Shown here one piece after another: positions 34,691-45,261 of a stretch of DNA of 64,000 bases (position 1 is its first letter; each line of letters starts with the position of its first letter). The position numbers were made by a program, and so were the translations under genes. The notes below the pieces were generated by a model, which was given only the letters and a program-made list of their open reading frames with translations, was not told the origin of the DNA and did not search any database. The stretch is taken from NCBI RefSeq assembly GCF_014191375.1, contig NZ_JACHWN010000008.1:186001-250000 (forward strand), written 5' to 3'. Origin of the DNA: Mesorhizobium sp. RMAD-H1. GTDB taxonomy: Bacteria; Pseudomonadota; Alphaproteobacteria; Rhizobiales; Rhizobiaceae.

Positions 34691-35440
34691 ATGGCTGGCC
34701 ATTCACAATTCAAGAACATCATGCACCGCAAGGGCAGGCAAGATGCCGTGCGGTCGAAAATATTTTCGAAGCTCGGGCGCGAGATCACGGTTGCCGCCAA
34801 GCAGGGCCTGCCCGACCCGGCGATGAACCCGCGTCTGCGTCTGGCGATCCAGAATGCCAAGGCGCAATCGATGCCGAAGGACAATATCGAGCGCGCCATC
34901 AAGAAGGCATCGGGCGGCGATGCCGAGAACTATGATGAAGTGCGCTATGAGGGCTATGGGCCGGGTGGCGTCGCCGTCATCGTCGAGGCACTGACGGACA
35001 ACCGCAACCGCACCGCCTCCAACGTGCGCGCCGCCTTCACCAAGGCTGGCGGGGCAATGGGCGAAACCGGTTCTGTATCCTTCATGTTCAACCGCGTCGG
35101 CGAGATCGTTTATTCGCTGAGCGCGGGCGATGCCGACAAGGTGATGGAAGCGGCGATCGAGGCGGGTGCCGACGATGTGCAGTCGGATGAGAACGGCCAT
35201 GTGATCATCTGCGCTTTCGAGAGTATCGGCGAGGTATCCAAGGCGCTGGAAGCATCGCTCGGCGAAGCCGAATCCATCAAGACCGTCTGGAAGCCGCAGA
35301 CCGGCGCGCCGGTGGATGAGGAGAAGGCGCAGTCGATCCTGAAGCTCATCGCCACGCTCGAGGACGATGACGACGTGCAGAACGTCTATGCGAATTTCGA
35401 GGTGAGCGACGAAGTGCTGGCAAAGCTCAGCGCGGCGTAA
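34691..35440 (+). CDS. yebC: YebC/PmpR family protein
   Basis: 249 residues, usual length. N-terminus [18 protein letters not shown] (family start), then [20 protein letters not shown] and [15 protein letters not shown], the most conserved core. Once called a transcription regulator; recent work on YebC/TACO1 links the family to relief of ribosome stalling at proline stretches. efp lies 7 kb away. Two terminators follow. Confidence 0.95.
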   Translation: MAGHSQFKNIMHRKGRQDAVRSKIFSKLGREITVAAKQGLPDPAMNPRLRLAIQNAKAQSMPKDNIERAIKKASGGDAENYDEVRYEGYGPGGVAVIVEALTDNRNRTASNVRAAFTKAGGAMGETGSVSFMFNRVGEIVYSLSAGDADKVMEAAIEAGADDVQSDENGHVIICAFESIGEVSKALEASLGEAESIKTVWKPQTGAPVDEEKAQSILKLIATLEDDDDVQNVYANFEVSDEVLAKLSAA

Positions 35441-35459
35441 GCCATTTTGATATTTCCAA

Positions 35460-35502
35460 CGAAAAATCCCCGGAGGCTGGCGGCCTCCGGGGATTTTCCT
35501 TT
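35460..35502 (+). terminator. Terminator after yebC
   Basis: AAAAATCCCCGGAGGC-TGGCG-GCCTCCGGGGATTTTCC, 20 bases past the stop. Confidence 0.9.
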
Positions 35503-35516
35503 TGCGGCATCTGCAA

Positions 35517-35548
35517 CGAAAAAGCCCCGCAGGCGCGGGGCTTTTGAC
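35517..35548. terminator. Terminator between yebC and rpmE, mainly for rpmE
   Basis: AAAAAGCCCCGC-AGG-CGCGGGGCTTTT; works on the minus strand 20 bases after the rpmE stop. Confidence 0.88.
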
Positions 35549-35568
35549 ATTCTTCGCTAGGGTCCGGC

Positions 35569-35790
35569 TTAGATGCCGAGATTGCCGAAACGGTTCTTGA
35601 ACTTGGAAACGCGGCCGCCGCGGTCGACGAGCGTCTGTGAGCCGCCGGTCCAGGCCGGATGAGTGGTCGGGTCGATGTCGAGGTTCATCGTGTCGCCTTC
35701 CTTGCCCCAGGTCGAGCGGGTCGTATATTCGGTGCCATCGGTCATCACGACCTTGATGGTGTGGTAATCGGGATGGATATTGGCTTTCAT
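35569..35790 (-). CDS. rpmE: 50S ribosomal protein L31
   Basis: 73 residues: [19 protein letters not shown], then [19 protein letters not shown] and HPAWTGG, ending in [10 protein letters not shown]. It lacks the zinc-binding cysteines (C-minus type), as is usual in this bacterial group. It sits at the subunit interface of the ribosome. No Zur-like palindrome is seen upstream. Divergent from the ABC transporter gene. Confidence 0.95.
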   Translation of the reverse strand: MKANIHPDYHTIKVVMTDGTEYTTRSTWGKEGDTMNLDIDPTTHPAWTGGSQTLVDRGGRVSKFKNRFGNLGI

Positions 35791-35965
35791 CGGTCACATT
35801 CCTGAAGAATTCTGGCGAGAACCACGTCCCGATGCGCATCGAAACTGCGGCACTTCCGCCCAATGGCAAACTTGAAGCCGCAGACCTTGCGGCTACGGCT
35901 TCCAAAAGCGTTGGCGAGCCTATACATCAGCCGGACGGCAATAACAAGGGTAATCCCAGGAAACG

Positions 35966-37798
<1,833 letters not shown>

Positions 37799-37800
37799 AA

Positions 37801-39459
37801 TCAGGTGTCCTTTGCCGCCGCCCTGCCTGCCGAGCGGCCGGAAAAGATGCAGCCGCCGAGGAAGGTGCCTTCCAGCGCGTTATAGCCATGATAGCCGCCG
37901 CCTCCGAAGCCCGCGGCTTCACCGGCCGCATAGAGGCCCGGAACCGGCTTGCCCGAGCCGTCCAGCACCTGTGACTGCAGATTGGTATGCAGGCCGCCGA
38001 GCGTCTTGCGGGTCAATATATGCAGGCGGACGGCGATCAACGGCCCGGCCGCCGGATCGAGGATGCGGTGCGGCTTTGCCGTGCGCACCAGCCTGTCGCC
38101 GATATAGCTGCGCGTGCCGCGCAGCGCGATGACCTGTGCGTCCTTGGAAAATTTATTGGCGATCTCGCGGTCGCGTGCTTCGATCTGCGTGCGCAGATGA
38201 TCGAGATCGATCCGCTTTTCGCCGACGAGCGCGTTCATTCCCTCGACCAGTTCGGGGAGTGTCTTGCGGACGATGAAATCCTCGCCATGCTGCTTGAACG
38301 CCTCGACAGGCGGTGGCGCGCCCTTGCCGAGCCGGCTTTTCAGGAGCAGCTTCCAGTCCTTGCCCGTCAAGTCCGGGTTCTGCTCGGAGCCCGAGAGCGC
38401 GAATTCCTTTTCGATGATCTTCTGGGTCAGCACGAACCAGGAATAATCATGGCCGGTGGAAAGAATGTGCTTCAGCGTGGCGAGCGTATCGAAGCCGGGC
38501 AGGCAGGGGGCGGGGAGGCGATTGCCCAAAGCGTCGAACCAGAGGGAGGAGGGGCCGGGCAGGATCCGGATGCCGTGATTGGTCCAGATCGGGGCCCAGT
38601 TCTTCAGGCCCTCGGTATAGTGCCACATGCGATCGGTGTTGATCGTCGCGCCACCGGCGGCGACCGCAATGCCGATCATCCGGCCGTCGACATGATCGGG
38701 GACACCGGCGACCATATGGGCCGGCGGCTCGCCCAGCCGGTCGCGCGGCCAGTTCCTGCGCACCAGGTCGAAATTGCCGCCGATGCCACCGGAGGCGATG
38801 ATGACCGCGCCGGCCGAGAGCTCAAAGGAACCGATGGCCTGCCGGCTCGATTTCTCTCCCGGCCCGACGGTGGTGGGCTCCAGTATCTCACCGGCAACAC
38901 CGGTGACGGCGCCGTCCGTCTTGAGAATGTGGCTCACACGATGGCGGCATTTGATGGCGATCAGCCCCTTGGCAACCGCCTCGCGCACCCGGCGTTCGAA
39001 TGGTTCGAGCACGCCGGGACCGGTTCCCCAGGTGATATGGAAGCGCGGCACGGAATTGCCATGTCCCGTCGCCAGGCTGCCGCCGCGCTCGGCCCAGCCA
39101 ACGACCGGAAACCAGCGCATACCCAGCGAGTGGAGCCAGGCGCGCTTTTCGCCCGCGGCGAATTGCAGATAGGCCTCCGCCCATTGCCGGGGCCAGTGAT
39201 CCTCGGGCCGGTCGAAGCCGGCGGAGCCCAGCCAGTCCTGCCGGGCGAGCTCGAAGCTGTCCCTGATCCCAAGGCGCCGCTGCTCGGGCGAGTCGATCAG
39301 GAAGAGGCCGCCCAGCGACCAGAAGGCCTGCCCGCCGATGCCGTTCTCGCCTTCCTGCTCGACGATGATGACGCGTTTCCCGGCGTCTGCCAGTTCGGCC
39401 GCGGCGACAAGCCCGGCCAGACCCGCGCCAACGACGATGACATCCGCATCGGTTGCCAT
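37801..39459 (-). CDS. FAD-binding dehydrogenase (flavoprotein of KstD/FrdA type)
   Basis: 552 residues. N-terminal FAD motif VIVVGAGLAGLVAAAELADAG, with GGQAFWSLGG after it, then a substrate cap and a C-terminal FAD-binding segment PVPGLYAAGEAAGFGGGGYHG just before the end. The group includes 3-ketosteroid dehydrogenase-like and fumarate-reductase-like proteins; the long CHxx-free cap makes a steroid link uncertain. No signal peptide, so cytosolic. The substrate is unknown. Confidence 0.86.
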   Translation of the reverse strand: MATDADVIVVGAGLAGLVAAAELADAGKRVIIVEQEGENGIGGQAFWSLGGLFLIDSPEQRRLGIRDSFELARQDWLGSAGFDRPEDHWPRQWAEAYLQFAAGEKRAWLHSLGMRWFPVVGWAERGGSLATGHGNSVPRFHITWGTGPGVLEPFERRVREAVAKGLIAIKCRHRVSHILKTDGAVTGVAGEILEPTTVGPGEKSSRQAIGSFELSAGAVIIASGGIGGNFDLVRRNWPRDRLGEPPAHMVAGVPDHVDGRMIGIAVAAGGATINTDRMWHYTEGLKNWAPIWTNHGIRILPGPSSLWFDALGNRLPAPCLPGFDTLATLKHILSTGHDYSWFVLTQKIIEKEFALSGSEQNPDLTGKDWKLLLKSRLGKGAPPPVEAFKQHGEDFIVRKTLPELVEGMNALVGEKRIDLDHLRTQIEARDREIANKFSKDAQVIALRGTRSYIGDRLVRTAKPHRILDPAAGPLIAVRLHILTRKTLGGLHTNLQSQVLDGSGKPVPGLYAAGEAAGFGGGGYHGYNALEGTFLGGCIFSGRSAGRAAAKDT

Positions 39460-39493
39460 TTCCCCCTCCCTTTGCCCCTCCCACGGAGGACTG

Positions 39494-40525
39494 TTACCGC
39501 TCCGTCAGCTTCAGCTCGATACGGCGGTTGCGGCTTCTTGCCTCGGGCGTATCGGCCGGGTCGAGCGGCTGGTACTCGCCGAAGCCGGCCGCCACCAGAC
39601 GATTGGCCGGAACGCCATTGGCGATCAGGAATTTCACGACCGCTGTGGCGCGCGCCGAGGACAGCTCCCAATTGTCGCGGAAGCGCCCCGTGCCGGCGAG
39701 CGGGACATTGTCCGTATGTCCGTCGACGCGCAGGACCCAGTTTATGTCTTCCGGGATTTCCTTGTTCAGCTCGATCAGCGCGCCGGCAAGCTTTTTCAGC
39801 TCATCCTGGCCGGCGGGATTGATATCCGCCGATCCGGTGGGAAACAGCACTTCGGACTGGAAGACGAACCGGTCGCCGACGATGCGGATGTTCTCGCGGT
39901 CGGAGAGGATGGTGCGCAGGCGCCCGAAGAAATCGGAGCGATAGCGGTTGAGTTCCTGCACGCGCTGAGCGAGCGCCACATTCAGCCGCTTGCCGAGATC
40001 GGCAATCTTGGCGTTGGATTCCTTGTCGCGCGCTTCGGAGGCATCGAGGGCGGATTCAAGCGCGGCGATCTGGCGACGCAGCGCGCCGATCTGCTGGTTG
40101 AGGAGCTCGACCTGCGACAGCGCCCGGGCGCTGACCTGTTTCTCCGCTTCGAGGTTACTCGAGAGTTCGCCGATGCGGCCTTCGGCTGCAGCGCCCGCGC
40201 CGGCGCCTTCGTTCAAAAGCGACTGCAGGCGGGAGCGCTCGCTCTCTGCCTGGGCCAGCGAGGCCTGCAGATTGGCGATGTTGTCCTGCAGATCCTGCGT
40301 GTTGCTGCGCTCCAGCGACAGGAGCTGCGTCAATTCGTTGATCTGGCTGTTGAGGCGGTTCAGCACCGTGTCCTTGCTGGTCACCTCCTGGCTCAGGAGA
40401 AACTGCGCCAGCACGAAGACCGACAGCAGGAACATGATGGCGAGCAACAGCGTCGACAGGGCATCGACGAACCCCGGCCAGTAGTCGATCGTGCGGTTCT
40501 GGCGGCGGCCGCGGGCAAGTGCCAT
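39494..40525 (-). CDS. TolR/MotB-like protein with coiled coil and OmpA peptidoglycan-binding domain
   Basis: 343 residues. One N-terminal membrane helix (about 20-45) begins with PGFVDALSTLLLAIMF, matching the proton-binding Asp region of TolR ([13 protein letters not shown]). A long coiled coil follows (about 50-190: rich in Q, L, E, S), then an OmpA-C domain (about 215-343) with VDGHTDNVPLAG and SRNRRIELKL, which binds peptidoglycan. Four bases after the stop of the MotA-like gene, so one operon. It is not flagellar MotB, as no motility genes lie nearby. Function unknown. Confidence 0.88.
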   Translation of the reverse strand: MALARGRRQNRTIDYWPGFVDALSTLLLAIMFLLSVFVLAQFLLSQEVTSKDTVLNRLNSQINELTQLLSLERSNTQDLQDNIANLQASLAQAESERSRLQSLLNEGAGAGAAAEGRIGELSSNLEAEKQVSARALSQVELLNQQIGALRRQIAALESALDASEARDKESNAKIADLGKRLNVALAQRVQELNRYRSDFFGRLRTILSDRENIRIVGDRFVFQSEVLFPTGSADINPAGQDELKKLAGALIELNKEIPEDINWVLRVDGHTDNVPLAGTGRFRDNWELSSARATAVVKFLIANGVPANRLVAAGFGEYQPLDPADTPEARSRNRRIELKLTER

Positions 40526-40529
40526 AATT

Positions 40530-41567
40530 CTATTTCACCTCGCGATGCTGCTGTTGTCTGGCGATGGCGGTGCCCAGCTTGTCGAGCGTCGTGCGGATCG
40601 CCTTCTGCTCCTCCGCCTGCTTTTCCACCCAGTCGCGCATCAGCTGCTGCTCGTTGCGCATGTTCTTGACCAGGCCCTGAATGCCTTCGGCAAGATTGGC
40701 GAGCGCGGCGGTGGTGCGCTGGCTGGGAGCGCCGGCCTCGTGCATGGACTGCAGACGCTCGGCCAGGATCCGGATCTCTTCCGTCGAGCCGGTAGCGCCT
40801 TCCTGGGCGATGAGGTCCGAGCCGAGATCGGTAACGGAGGAAAGCCAGTTCTCCAGTTCCGTATAGAAGCGGTTCTGCGCGCGCCCCGCCTGCAGGTCGA
40901 GAAAACCGAGAATGAGCGAGCCCGAGAGACCGAAAAGCGAGGAGGAAAACGCCGTCCCCATGCCGCGCAGCGGCGATTGCAGCCCGGTCTTCAGCGCATC
41001 CAGCATATCATTGGCATCGCCGCCCCGGGGGTCGAGGGACTGGATCGTCTGGCTGATGGAGCCGATGGTTTCAAGCAGGCCCCAGAAGGTGCCGAGCAGG
41101 CCGAGAAAGACCAGAAGCCCGATGAGGTAGCGCGAAATATCACGGCTCTCGTCAAGACGGGTGGCGATGGAATCGAGGATCGAGCGCATCGAACTCGTGG
41201 AAAGCGCCATCGACTGGCGGCGGCCGATCAGCGCCCGCATGGGCGCCAGAAGCACCGGCTCCCGGCCGCTCTTTTCCTCGAAGCCGCCGCGAAAGGAATT
41301 CACCCAGCGGATTTCCGGAAAAAGCCGCAGCACCTGGCCGAAGGCGAGCAGGATGCCGACCAAGAGGACGCCCAGGATGAGCCCGTTCAATCCGGGATTC
41401 GTGACAAAGAAGGTCTGTATCTGGCGAAACAGGATGGCGGCGAGAAAGGCCACGATGATCAGGAAGATCACCATCGAAAGAACGACGATACGGGGGCTCG
41501 ACAGCCTGTAGGGATCGAAATCCTCTCCGATGTCCAGATCCGTCCTTGATGCTTTCGATCTCGCCAT
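40530..41567 (-). CDS. MotA/TolQ/ExbB-like proton channel protein
   Basis: 345 residues from the ATG at 41567, with GGGA ten bases before; a longer start is unlikely. Four membrane segments: IVVLSMVIFLIIVAFLAAIL, LILGVLLVGILLAFGQVL, YLIGLLVFLGLLGTFWGLLE and GMGTAFSSSLFGLSGSLILG. The last two with GTFWGLLETIG and GTAFSSSLFG are the MotA/TolQ core. The C-terminal 100 residues are coiled coil (LAERLQSMHEAG..., QLMRDWVEKQAEEQK). With its partner downstream it likely forms an ion-driven complex in the inner membrane. Confidence 0.88.
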   Translation of the reverse strand: MARSKASRTDLDIGEDFDPYRLSSPRIVVLSMVIFLIIVAFLAAILFRQIQTFFVTNPGLNGLILGVLLVGILLAFGQVLRLFPEIRWVNSFRGGFEEKSGREPVLLAPMRALIGRRQSMALSTSSMRSILDSIATRLDESRDISRYLIGLLVFLGLLGTFWGLLETIGSISQTIQSLDPRGGDANDMLDALKTGLQSPLRGMGTAFSSSLFGLSGSLILGFLDLQAGRAQNRFYTELENWLSSVTDLGSDLIAQEGATGSTEEIRILAERLQSMHEAGAPSQRTTAALANLAEGIQGLVKNMRNEQQLMRDWVEKQAEEQKAIRTTLDKLGTAIARQQQHREVK

Positions 41568-41732
41568 AAATTCCCACTCCCGGCCAAATCCGCGCCTGCC
41601 TGCCTTAAACAACGCCATGGGGCGTTGCTATTGGATGCGGAGCCTAACCGAAATTGCGGCGAAATTGAAAGGACGAAACGAAGGCTTTGCCCGTCGTTGC
41701 CGTACTATCTTCAAATGGAGCCTGATCTCATC

Positions 41733-41760
41733 CATGCGCCGAGCGTACCGGCGGCGCATG
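41733..41760. other. Palindrome just after the inositol monophosphatase gene
   Basis: CATGCGCC and GGCGCATG arms with about 12 bases between, three bases beyond the stop codon; no T-run, so a weak terminator or 3' end protector. Confidence 0.4.
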
Positions 41761-41763
41761 CCG

Positions 41764-42564
41764 TCATGCGGGCTTGACGGGTTTCTTCAGCACTTTCAGC
41801 AGCGCGGAATGGATGGCCTCATTGCCGGCGACGATGGATTTCGTCCCGAATATGTCCTGTCCGCCATTCTTGTCGGAGAGAAAGCCGCCCGCCTCGCGGA
41901 TGAGGAGCATGCCGGCGGCGATATCCCAGGGCGAAAGCGCGTCTTCCCAGAAGCCGTCGAACCGTCCGGCGGCGACATAGGCGAGATCCAGCGCGGCGGA
42001 GCCAAGGCGGCGGATGCCTGCCGTCTCGCCCATCACATTGCGCAGTTCGAGCAGATAGTTGCCGTGATGGCCGCGGCCGAGGTGCGGCACGCCGGTGCCG
42101 ATGACCGCGTCCTGCAGCTTGGCTCTGGCGGCAACACGCAGCCGGCGGTCGTTCAGGAAGGCGCCGCCGCCACGCTCCGCAGTATAGAGCTCGTCCATGG
42201 CCGGGTTGTAGATGACGCCGGCGACGATCTGCCCCTGGCGCTCCAGCGCGATGGAGACGGCGAACATCGGAATGCCATGCAGGAAATTGGTCGTGCCGTC
42301 GAGCGGGTCGACCAGCCAGCGGTGCTGGCTGTCGCTGCCTTCGATCTCGCCTCTTTCCTCCATCAGGAAGCTGTAGTCGGGCCTTGCCCGCTTCAGCTCC
42401 GCATAGACGATCTCCTCGGCCCGCCTGTCCGCCTGGCTCACATAATCGCCGGGGCCCTTCAGGGAGACCTGAAGGTTCTGCACCTCGCCGAAATCGCGCG
42501 CCAGAGAACGTCCGGCCTTCATCGCGGCCTGGACCATGACATTGAGTATCGCCGAACGCGCCAT
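41764..42564 (-). CDS. suhB: Inositol monophosphatase family protein
   Basis: 266 residues, typical SuhB length. Metal-binding motifs: FLMEERGE (E), WLVDPLDGTTNFLHG (the main DPxDGT site) and WDIAAGMLLIREAGG (D). Hydrolyses inositol-1-phosphate or related sugar phosphates; E. coli SuhB also aids rRNA transcription. It is followed upstream by a family B repeat 27 bases from the start codon and then efp. Confidence 0.92.
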   Translation of the reverse strand: MARSAILNVMVQAAMKAGRSLARDFGEVQNLQVSLKGPGDYVSQADRRAEEIVYAELKRARPDYSFLMEERGEIEGSDSQHRWLVDPLDGTTNFLHGIPMFAVSIALERQGQIVAGVIYNPAMDELYTAERGGGAFLNDRRLRVAARAKLQDAVIGTGVPHLGRGHHGNYLLELRNVMGETAGIRRLGSAALDLAYVAAGRFDGFWEDALSPWDIAAGMLLIREAGGFLSDKNGGQDIFGTKSIVAGNEAIHSALLKVLKKPVKPA

Positions 42565-42590
42565 TCCGCTTCAGTCCTTATTCTTCTTTT

Positions 42591-42660
42591 ACGCAAGTCC
42601 GGGCAGAAAATGGCCCCATTTCCCCGGGGAAACCGGCTCGCACTTTCCTGGGCCTGCTCT
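42591..42660. repeat. Extragenic repeat family B, copy 2
   Basis: Contains ACGCA, CCGGG, GGAAACCGGCT and GGCCT in the same order as at 22902-22969, and a loose inverted repeat at its ends (CCGGGCAGAAA / TTTCCTGGGCC). Lies between suhB and efp. Confidence 0.45.
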
Positions 42661-42675
42661 ATTGCCGCTTCACGC

Positions 42676-43239
42676 TCAGTCGGCGCGGCGGATATAGGTG
42701 ATCTCGTTGGTGTCGACGAGGATGCGCTCACCCGACTCGATGAAGGGCGGAACCAGGATACGGATGCCGTTTTCGAGGATCGCGGGCTTGTAGGAGGAAG
42801 CCGCCGTCTGCCCCTTCACGACCGGATCGGCCTCGGTGATCGTCAGCGTCACCTGGTCCGGCAGCGAGATGCCGATCGGCTTTTCCTCGTAGAGTTCCAC
42901 GGTGACGGTCATGCCGTCCTGCAGGAAGGCGGCGCGATCGCCGACGAAGTCCTTCTGCAGTTCGAGCTGCTCATAGGTCTCGGAATCCATGAAGACCAGC
43001 GCGTCGCCCTGTTCATAGAGGAAGGTGAAGTCCTTCTGCTCGAGGCGGACCTTCTCGACGGTCTCGGCGGCGCGGAAGCGTTCGTTGAGCTTGGTGCCGT
43101 CGATGAGGTTCTTCAACTCGACCTGATTATAGGCGCCGCCCTTGCCGGGCTTCACCGCGTTGGTCTTCACCGCGACCCAGAGGCCGCCATTATGCTCGAT
43201 GACATTGCCGGGGCGGATTTCATTGCCGTTGATCTTCAT
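42676..43239 (-). CDS. efp: Translation elongation factor P
   Basis: 187 residues from the ATG at 43239; a longer frame lacks family match. Three beta-barrel domains, with the modified lysine in the loop KPGKGGAYN (position about 34) and the C-terminal signature [14 protein letters not shown] replaced partly; TSYKPAIL as SSYKPAIL. It helps peptide-bond formation at proline runs. A lysine-modifying partner (EpmA) is not in the window. Confidence 0.94.
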   Translation of the reverse strand: MKINGNEIRPGNVIEHNGGLWVAVKTNAVKPGKGGAYNQVELKNLIDGTKLNERFRAAETVEKVRLEQKDFTFLYEQGDALVFMDSETYEQLELQKDFVGDRAAFLQDGMTVTVELYEEKPIGISLPDQVTLTITEADPVVKGQTAASSYKPAILENGIRILVPPFIESGERILVDTNEITYIRRAD

Positions 43240-43338
43240 TGGGTTATTCCGGATCGTTCCTGAAAGAAGGGGCGCGGTGGTGCCGGGGAGGGCATGAGCC
43301 GCAGCAATCGGGCTCCCAAGACCATAAAACGGGAGTTT

Positions 43339-43380
43339 ACGCAAGACTTAGGCGCAAATTCCCCCGGGGCAACCGGGGTT
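43339..43380. repeat. Truncated copy of repeat family B
   Basis: ACGCAAG followed by CCCCGGGGCAACCGG; shares two blocks with the other copies but is shorter. Lies 5 bases after the Sel1 gene stop. Confidence 0.3.
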
Positions 43381-43386
43381 TGGTGG

Positions 43387-44376
43387 TCAGCGCAGCCTGT
43401 TGGCGCGCTCCATGGCCCGCTTGATCTGATCCTCGGCAAGCCCGTCCATGAAGGAATCGAGATCATGGGCGGAAAGTCCGGCGCGCCGCGCGACGATGTA
43501 CCAGGCTGCCGCCTCGATGGAATCGCCGTCCGTGCCGATGCCGTCGCGGTAGAGCCGGGCAAGACGGGCCTGGGCCGCTACATTGCCGCTCACCGCAGCA
43601 CGATGCATCCAGCGGAAGCCGACCTTGTAATCGCGGGGGCCGCCACGCCCTTCTATATACCAGGTGGCGAGATCGAGCTGTGCCGTATCGTAGCCCTGCT
43701 TCGCCGCCCGCTCGAGGTACTCTCTCGCCCGTTTGTCGTCGCGCGGAATTTTCAGCGTGCCGTTGGCGTAGATCTGGCTGACGGCATATTCGCCATCGGG
43801 AAGCCTTGCTTCGGCTGCCTTCATGAACCAGGGAAAGGCCTTGTCGAGGCCGGTATCGCCAGGATGATCCATCATCATCAGCTGGCCGTAATTGAACTGC
43901 GCCATGCGGTTGCCGTCCTCCGCGGCGGCTTTCATCAGCTTTTCGGCTTTTGCCTTGTCGCGCGGCACATATCTGCCCTGAAGCAGCATGGCGCCGTAGC
44001 GGAACTGCGCTTCGGTCACGCCCTGCTCGGCGGCTTTCTCGTACCAGCGCGCGGCCTCGGTCTGATTGATCGGCACGCCAAGCCCGCGCGCATAGATCTC
44101 GGCGGCGAGCGTCTGGGCGGCGGCGTCACCCTTTTCCGCGCGCGGAAGCGCCAGATGGAGCGCGGTGAGGTAAAGCCCGCGCTGGTAGGCGCCGAAGGCC
44201 TCGTCGGCGGGTTTCTCGCCGAAGCGGCTCGGGTCGACAGCGGGCGGGGCTTCGGTCGAAGCCGGCTGCTTCAGCATGGCCGGCTTGTCGTCCTTGTCCG
44301 TGAGGGCCTCGGCCTGGGCGAATGCGCCCGGCAGGGCGGAGATCGCAAGAGCTAGAACGGTTCCGATTTTTCTCAT
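43387..44376 (-). CDS. Exported Sel1-repeat protein
   Basis: 329 residues. Signal peptide (GTVLALAISALPGAFAQA), then five to six Sel1-like repeats (about 85-310), with A-x-x-W-Y-x-x-A-A-x-x-G motifs such as AARWYEKAAEQGVTEAQFRYG. Such repeats bind other proteins in envelope regulation, as in exopolysaccharide regulator ExoR. Three bases after the ThiE-like gene stop, so one operon. Its partner is unknown. Confidence 0.88.
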   Translation of the reverse strand: MRKIGTVLALAISALPGAFAQAEALTDKDDKPAMLKQPASTEAPPAVDPSRFGEKPADEAFGAYQRGLYLTALHLALPRAEKGDAAAQTLAAEIYARGLGVPINQTEAARWYEKAAEQGVTEAQFRYGAMLLQGRYVPRDKAKAEKLMKAAAEDGNRMAQFNYGQLMMMDHPGDTGLDKAFPWFMKAAEARLPDGEYAVSQIYANGTLKIPRDDKRAREYLERAAKQGYDTAQLDLATWYIEGRGGPRDYKVGFRWMHRAAVSGNVAAQARLARLYRDGIGTDGDSIEAAAWYIVARRAGLSAHDLDSFMDGLAEDQIKRAMERANRLR

Positions 44377-44379
44377 CGT

Positions 44380-45036
44380 TCAATTCTCGAAACGCGATGC
44401 TGTTTCGTCAAGCAGCCGATTTGCCTCGCGCATGGCGTCAGCCGGATCGGCGCTGTCGAAAACGGCGGCGCCGAGGGCCACGAACTCCGCCCCCGTGGCG
44501 GCCGCCTGTCCGACGCTCGCCAGCGCGTTGCCGGCTTGCACGATGCAGGGAATCTCGACCATGGCCGCCCACCATTCGGCAAGGCCGATATTGCGCGTGT
44601 GCGGCTCTGGCTTCTTGTCGGCGCCGATCTTGCCGAACATGACATAGTCGGGCTGCAGTTCGCCCACCTCCAACGCGCCGTGGCGGTCGCGCAGATTGCC
44701 CATCCCGACGATCAGCCTGGGGGCGTGGCGCTCGATGGCCTCGGCAAGATCGGCGATCCTGCCTTCGATGTGCACGCCGTCAGCGCCCACCCGACCGGCA
44801 ATGCGGGTATCATTGAGGATGAGCGCCGCCGCTCCCGCGTCCTGTATGACGGGCACGGCCTGTTCCGCGGCCGCTTGGAACGTCGCCTCGTCCAGGCCGG
44901 TGGGGTCAAGGATCACGCTTGCCGCGTCGCCGCCGGAAAGCGCCTTGCGAAGAAGGTCGGCCAGGGCACCGCCCTCGCCGAGCGGCGGGGCGACGAGAAC
45001 GATACGGCAGCGGTCGGCTTGGTTCGGCGTGGTCAT
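44380..45036 (-). CDS. ThiE-like (TMP synthase/TenI family) protein
   Basis: 218 residues. TIM-barrel pattern of ThiE/TenI: VPVIQDAGAAALILNDTRIAG split after N, GADGVHIEG, then IVGMGNL, DYVMFGKIGADKKPE, IPCIVQAGNALASVGQ and GAEFVALGAAVF. Key ThiE segments (HxGQxD, the GPxxxTxTK loop and AIGGI) are changed to HIEG, GKIGADKKP and VQAGN, so true thiamine-phosphate synthase activity is doubtful. Operon with the Sel1 gene downstream. Confidence 0.8.
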   Translation of the reverse strand: MTTPNQADRCRIVLVAPPLGEGGALADLLRKALSGGDAASVILDPTGLDEATFQAAAEQAVPVIQDAGAAALILNDTRIAGRVGADGVHIEGRIADLAEAIERHAPRLIVGMGNLRDRHGALEVGELQPDYVMFGKIGADKKPEPHTRNIGLAEWWAAMVEIPCIVQAGNALASVGQAAATGAEFVALGAAVFDSADPADAMREANRLLDETASRFEN

Positions 45037-45158
45037 GGGTGAAGCCTAAAACGGAAGAAAGTGATCGAATTCGGGCATAAAAGGGGATGAGATCGGATGG
45101 CAACAGCGCCATTTTCGTCCGGCCTCATCCCGCTCTAGAGCATGGCTTGCGGATTGAA

Positions 45159-45178
45159 CAGTCCCCTTCATCGAAAGG
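45159..45178. other. Small hairpin upstream of the TauE/SafE gene
   Basis: CCCCTT-CATCGA-AAGGGG, in the divergent gap before the permease gene. It lies next to CTCTAGAGCATGG, possibly a decayed palindromic element. No function is apparent. Confidence 0.35.
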
Positions 45179-45261
45179 GGTGAACGACGCGTTTCGTGAA
45201 AACATGTCTCGCCATCGGCGCGGCGGAGGGGTATGAGAGCGCGTTCCTCAAGAGTCTCTTC

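Noticed and set aside
35569-35790. Zinc-responsive paralogue signal in L31
   Set aside because: The cysteine-free form is normal for this bacterial group and no Zur-like palindrome is seen upstream.
37987-39822. Plus-strand frame opposite the flavoprotein gene
   Set aside because: Antisense shadow; no motifs, and the minus-strand protein carries clear FAD-binding signatures.
39494-41567. Zorya anti-phage defence (ZorAB)
   Set aside because: The MotA-like and OmpA-like pair resembles ZorA/ZorB, but no ZorC, ZorD or ZorE gene is adjacent, the MotA-like tail is short, and the neighbours are housekeeping genes.
41530-43263. Plus-strand frame across suhB and efp
   Set aside because: Covers two known minus-strand genes and an intergenic repeat; no family pattern.
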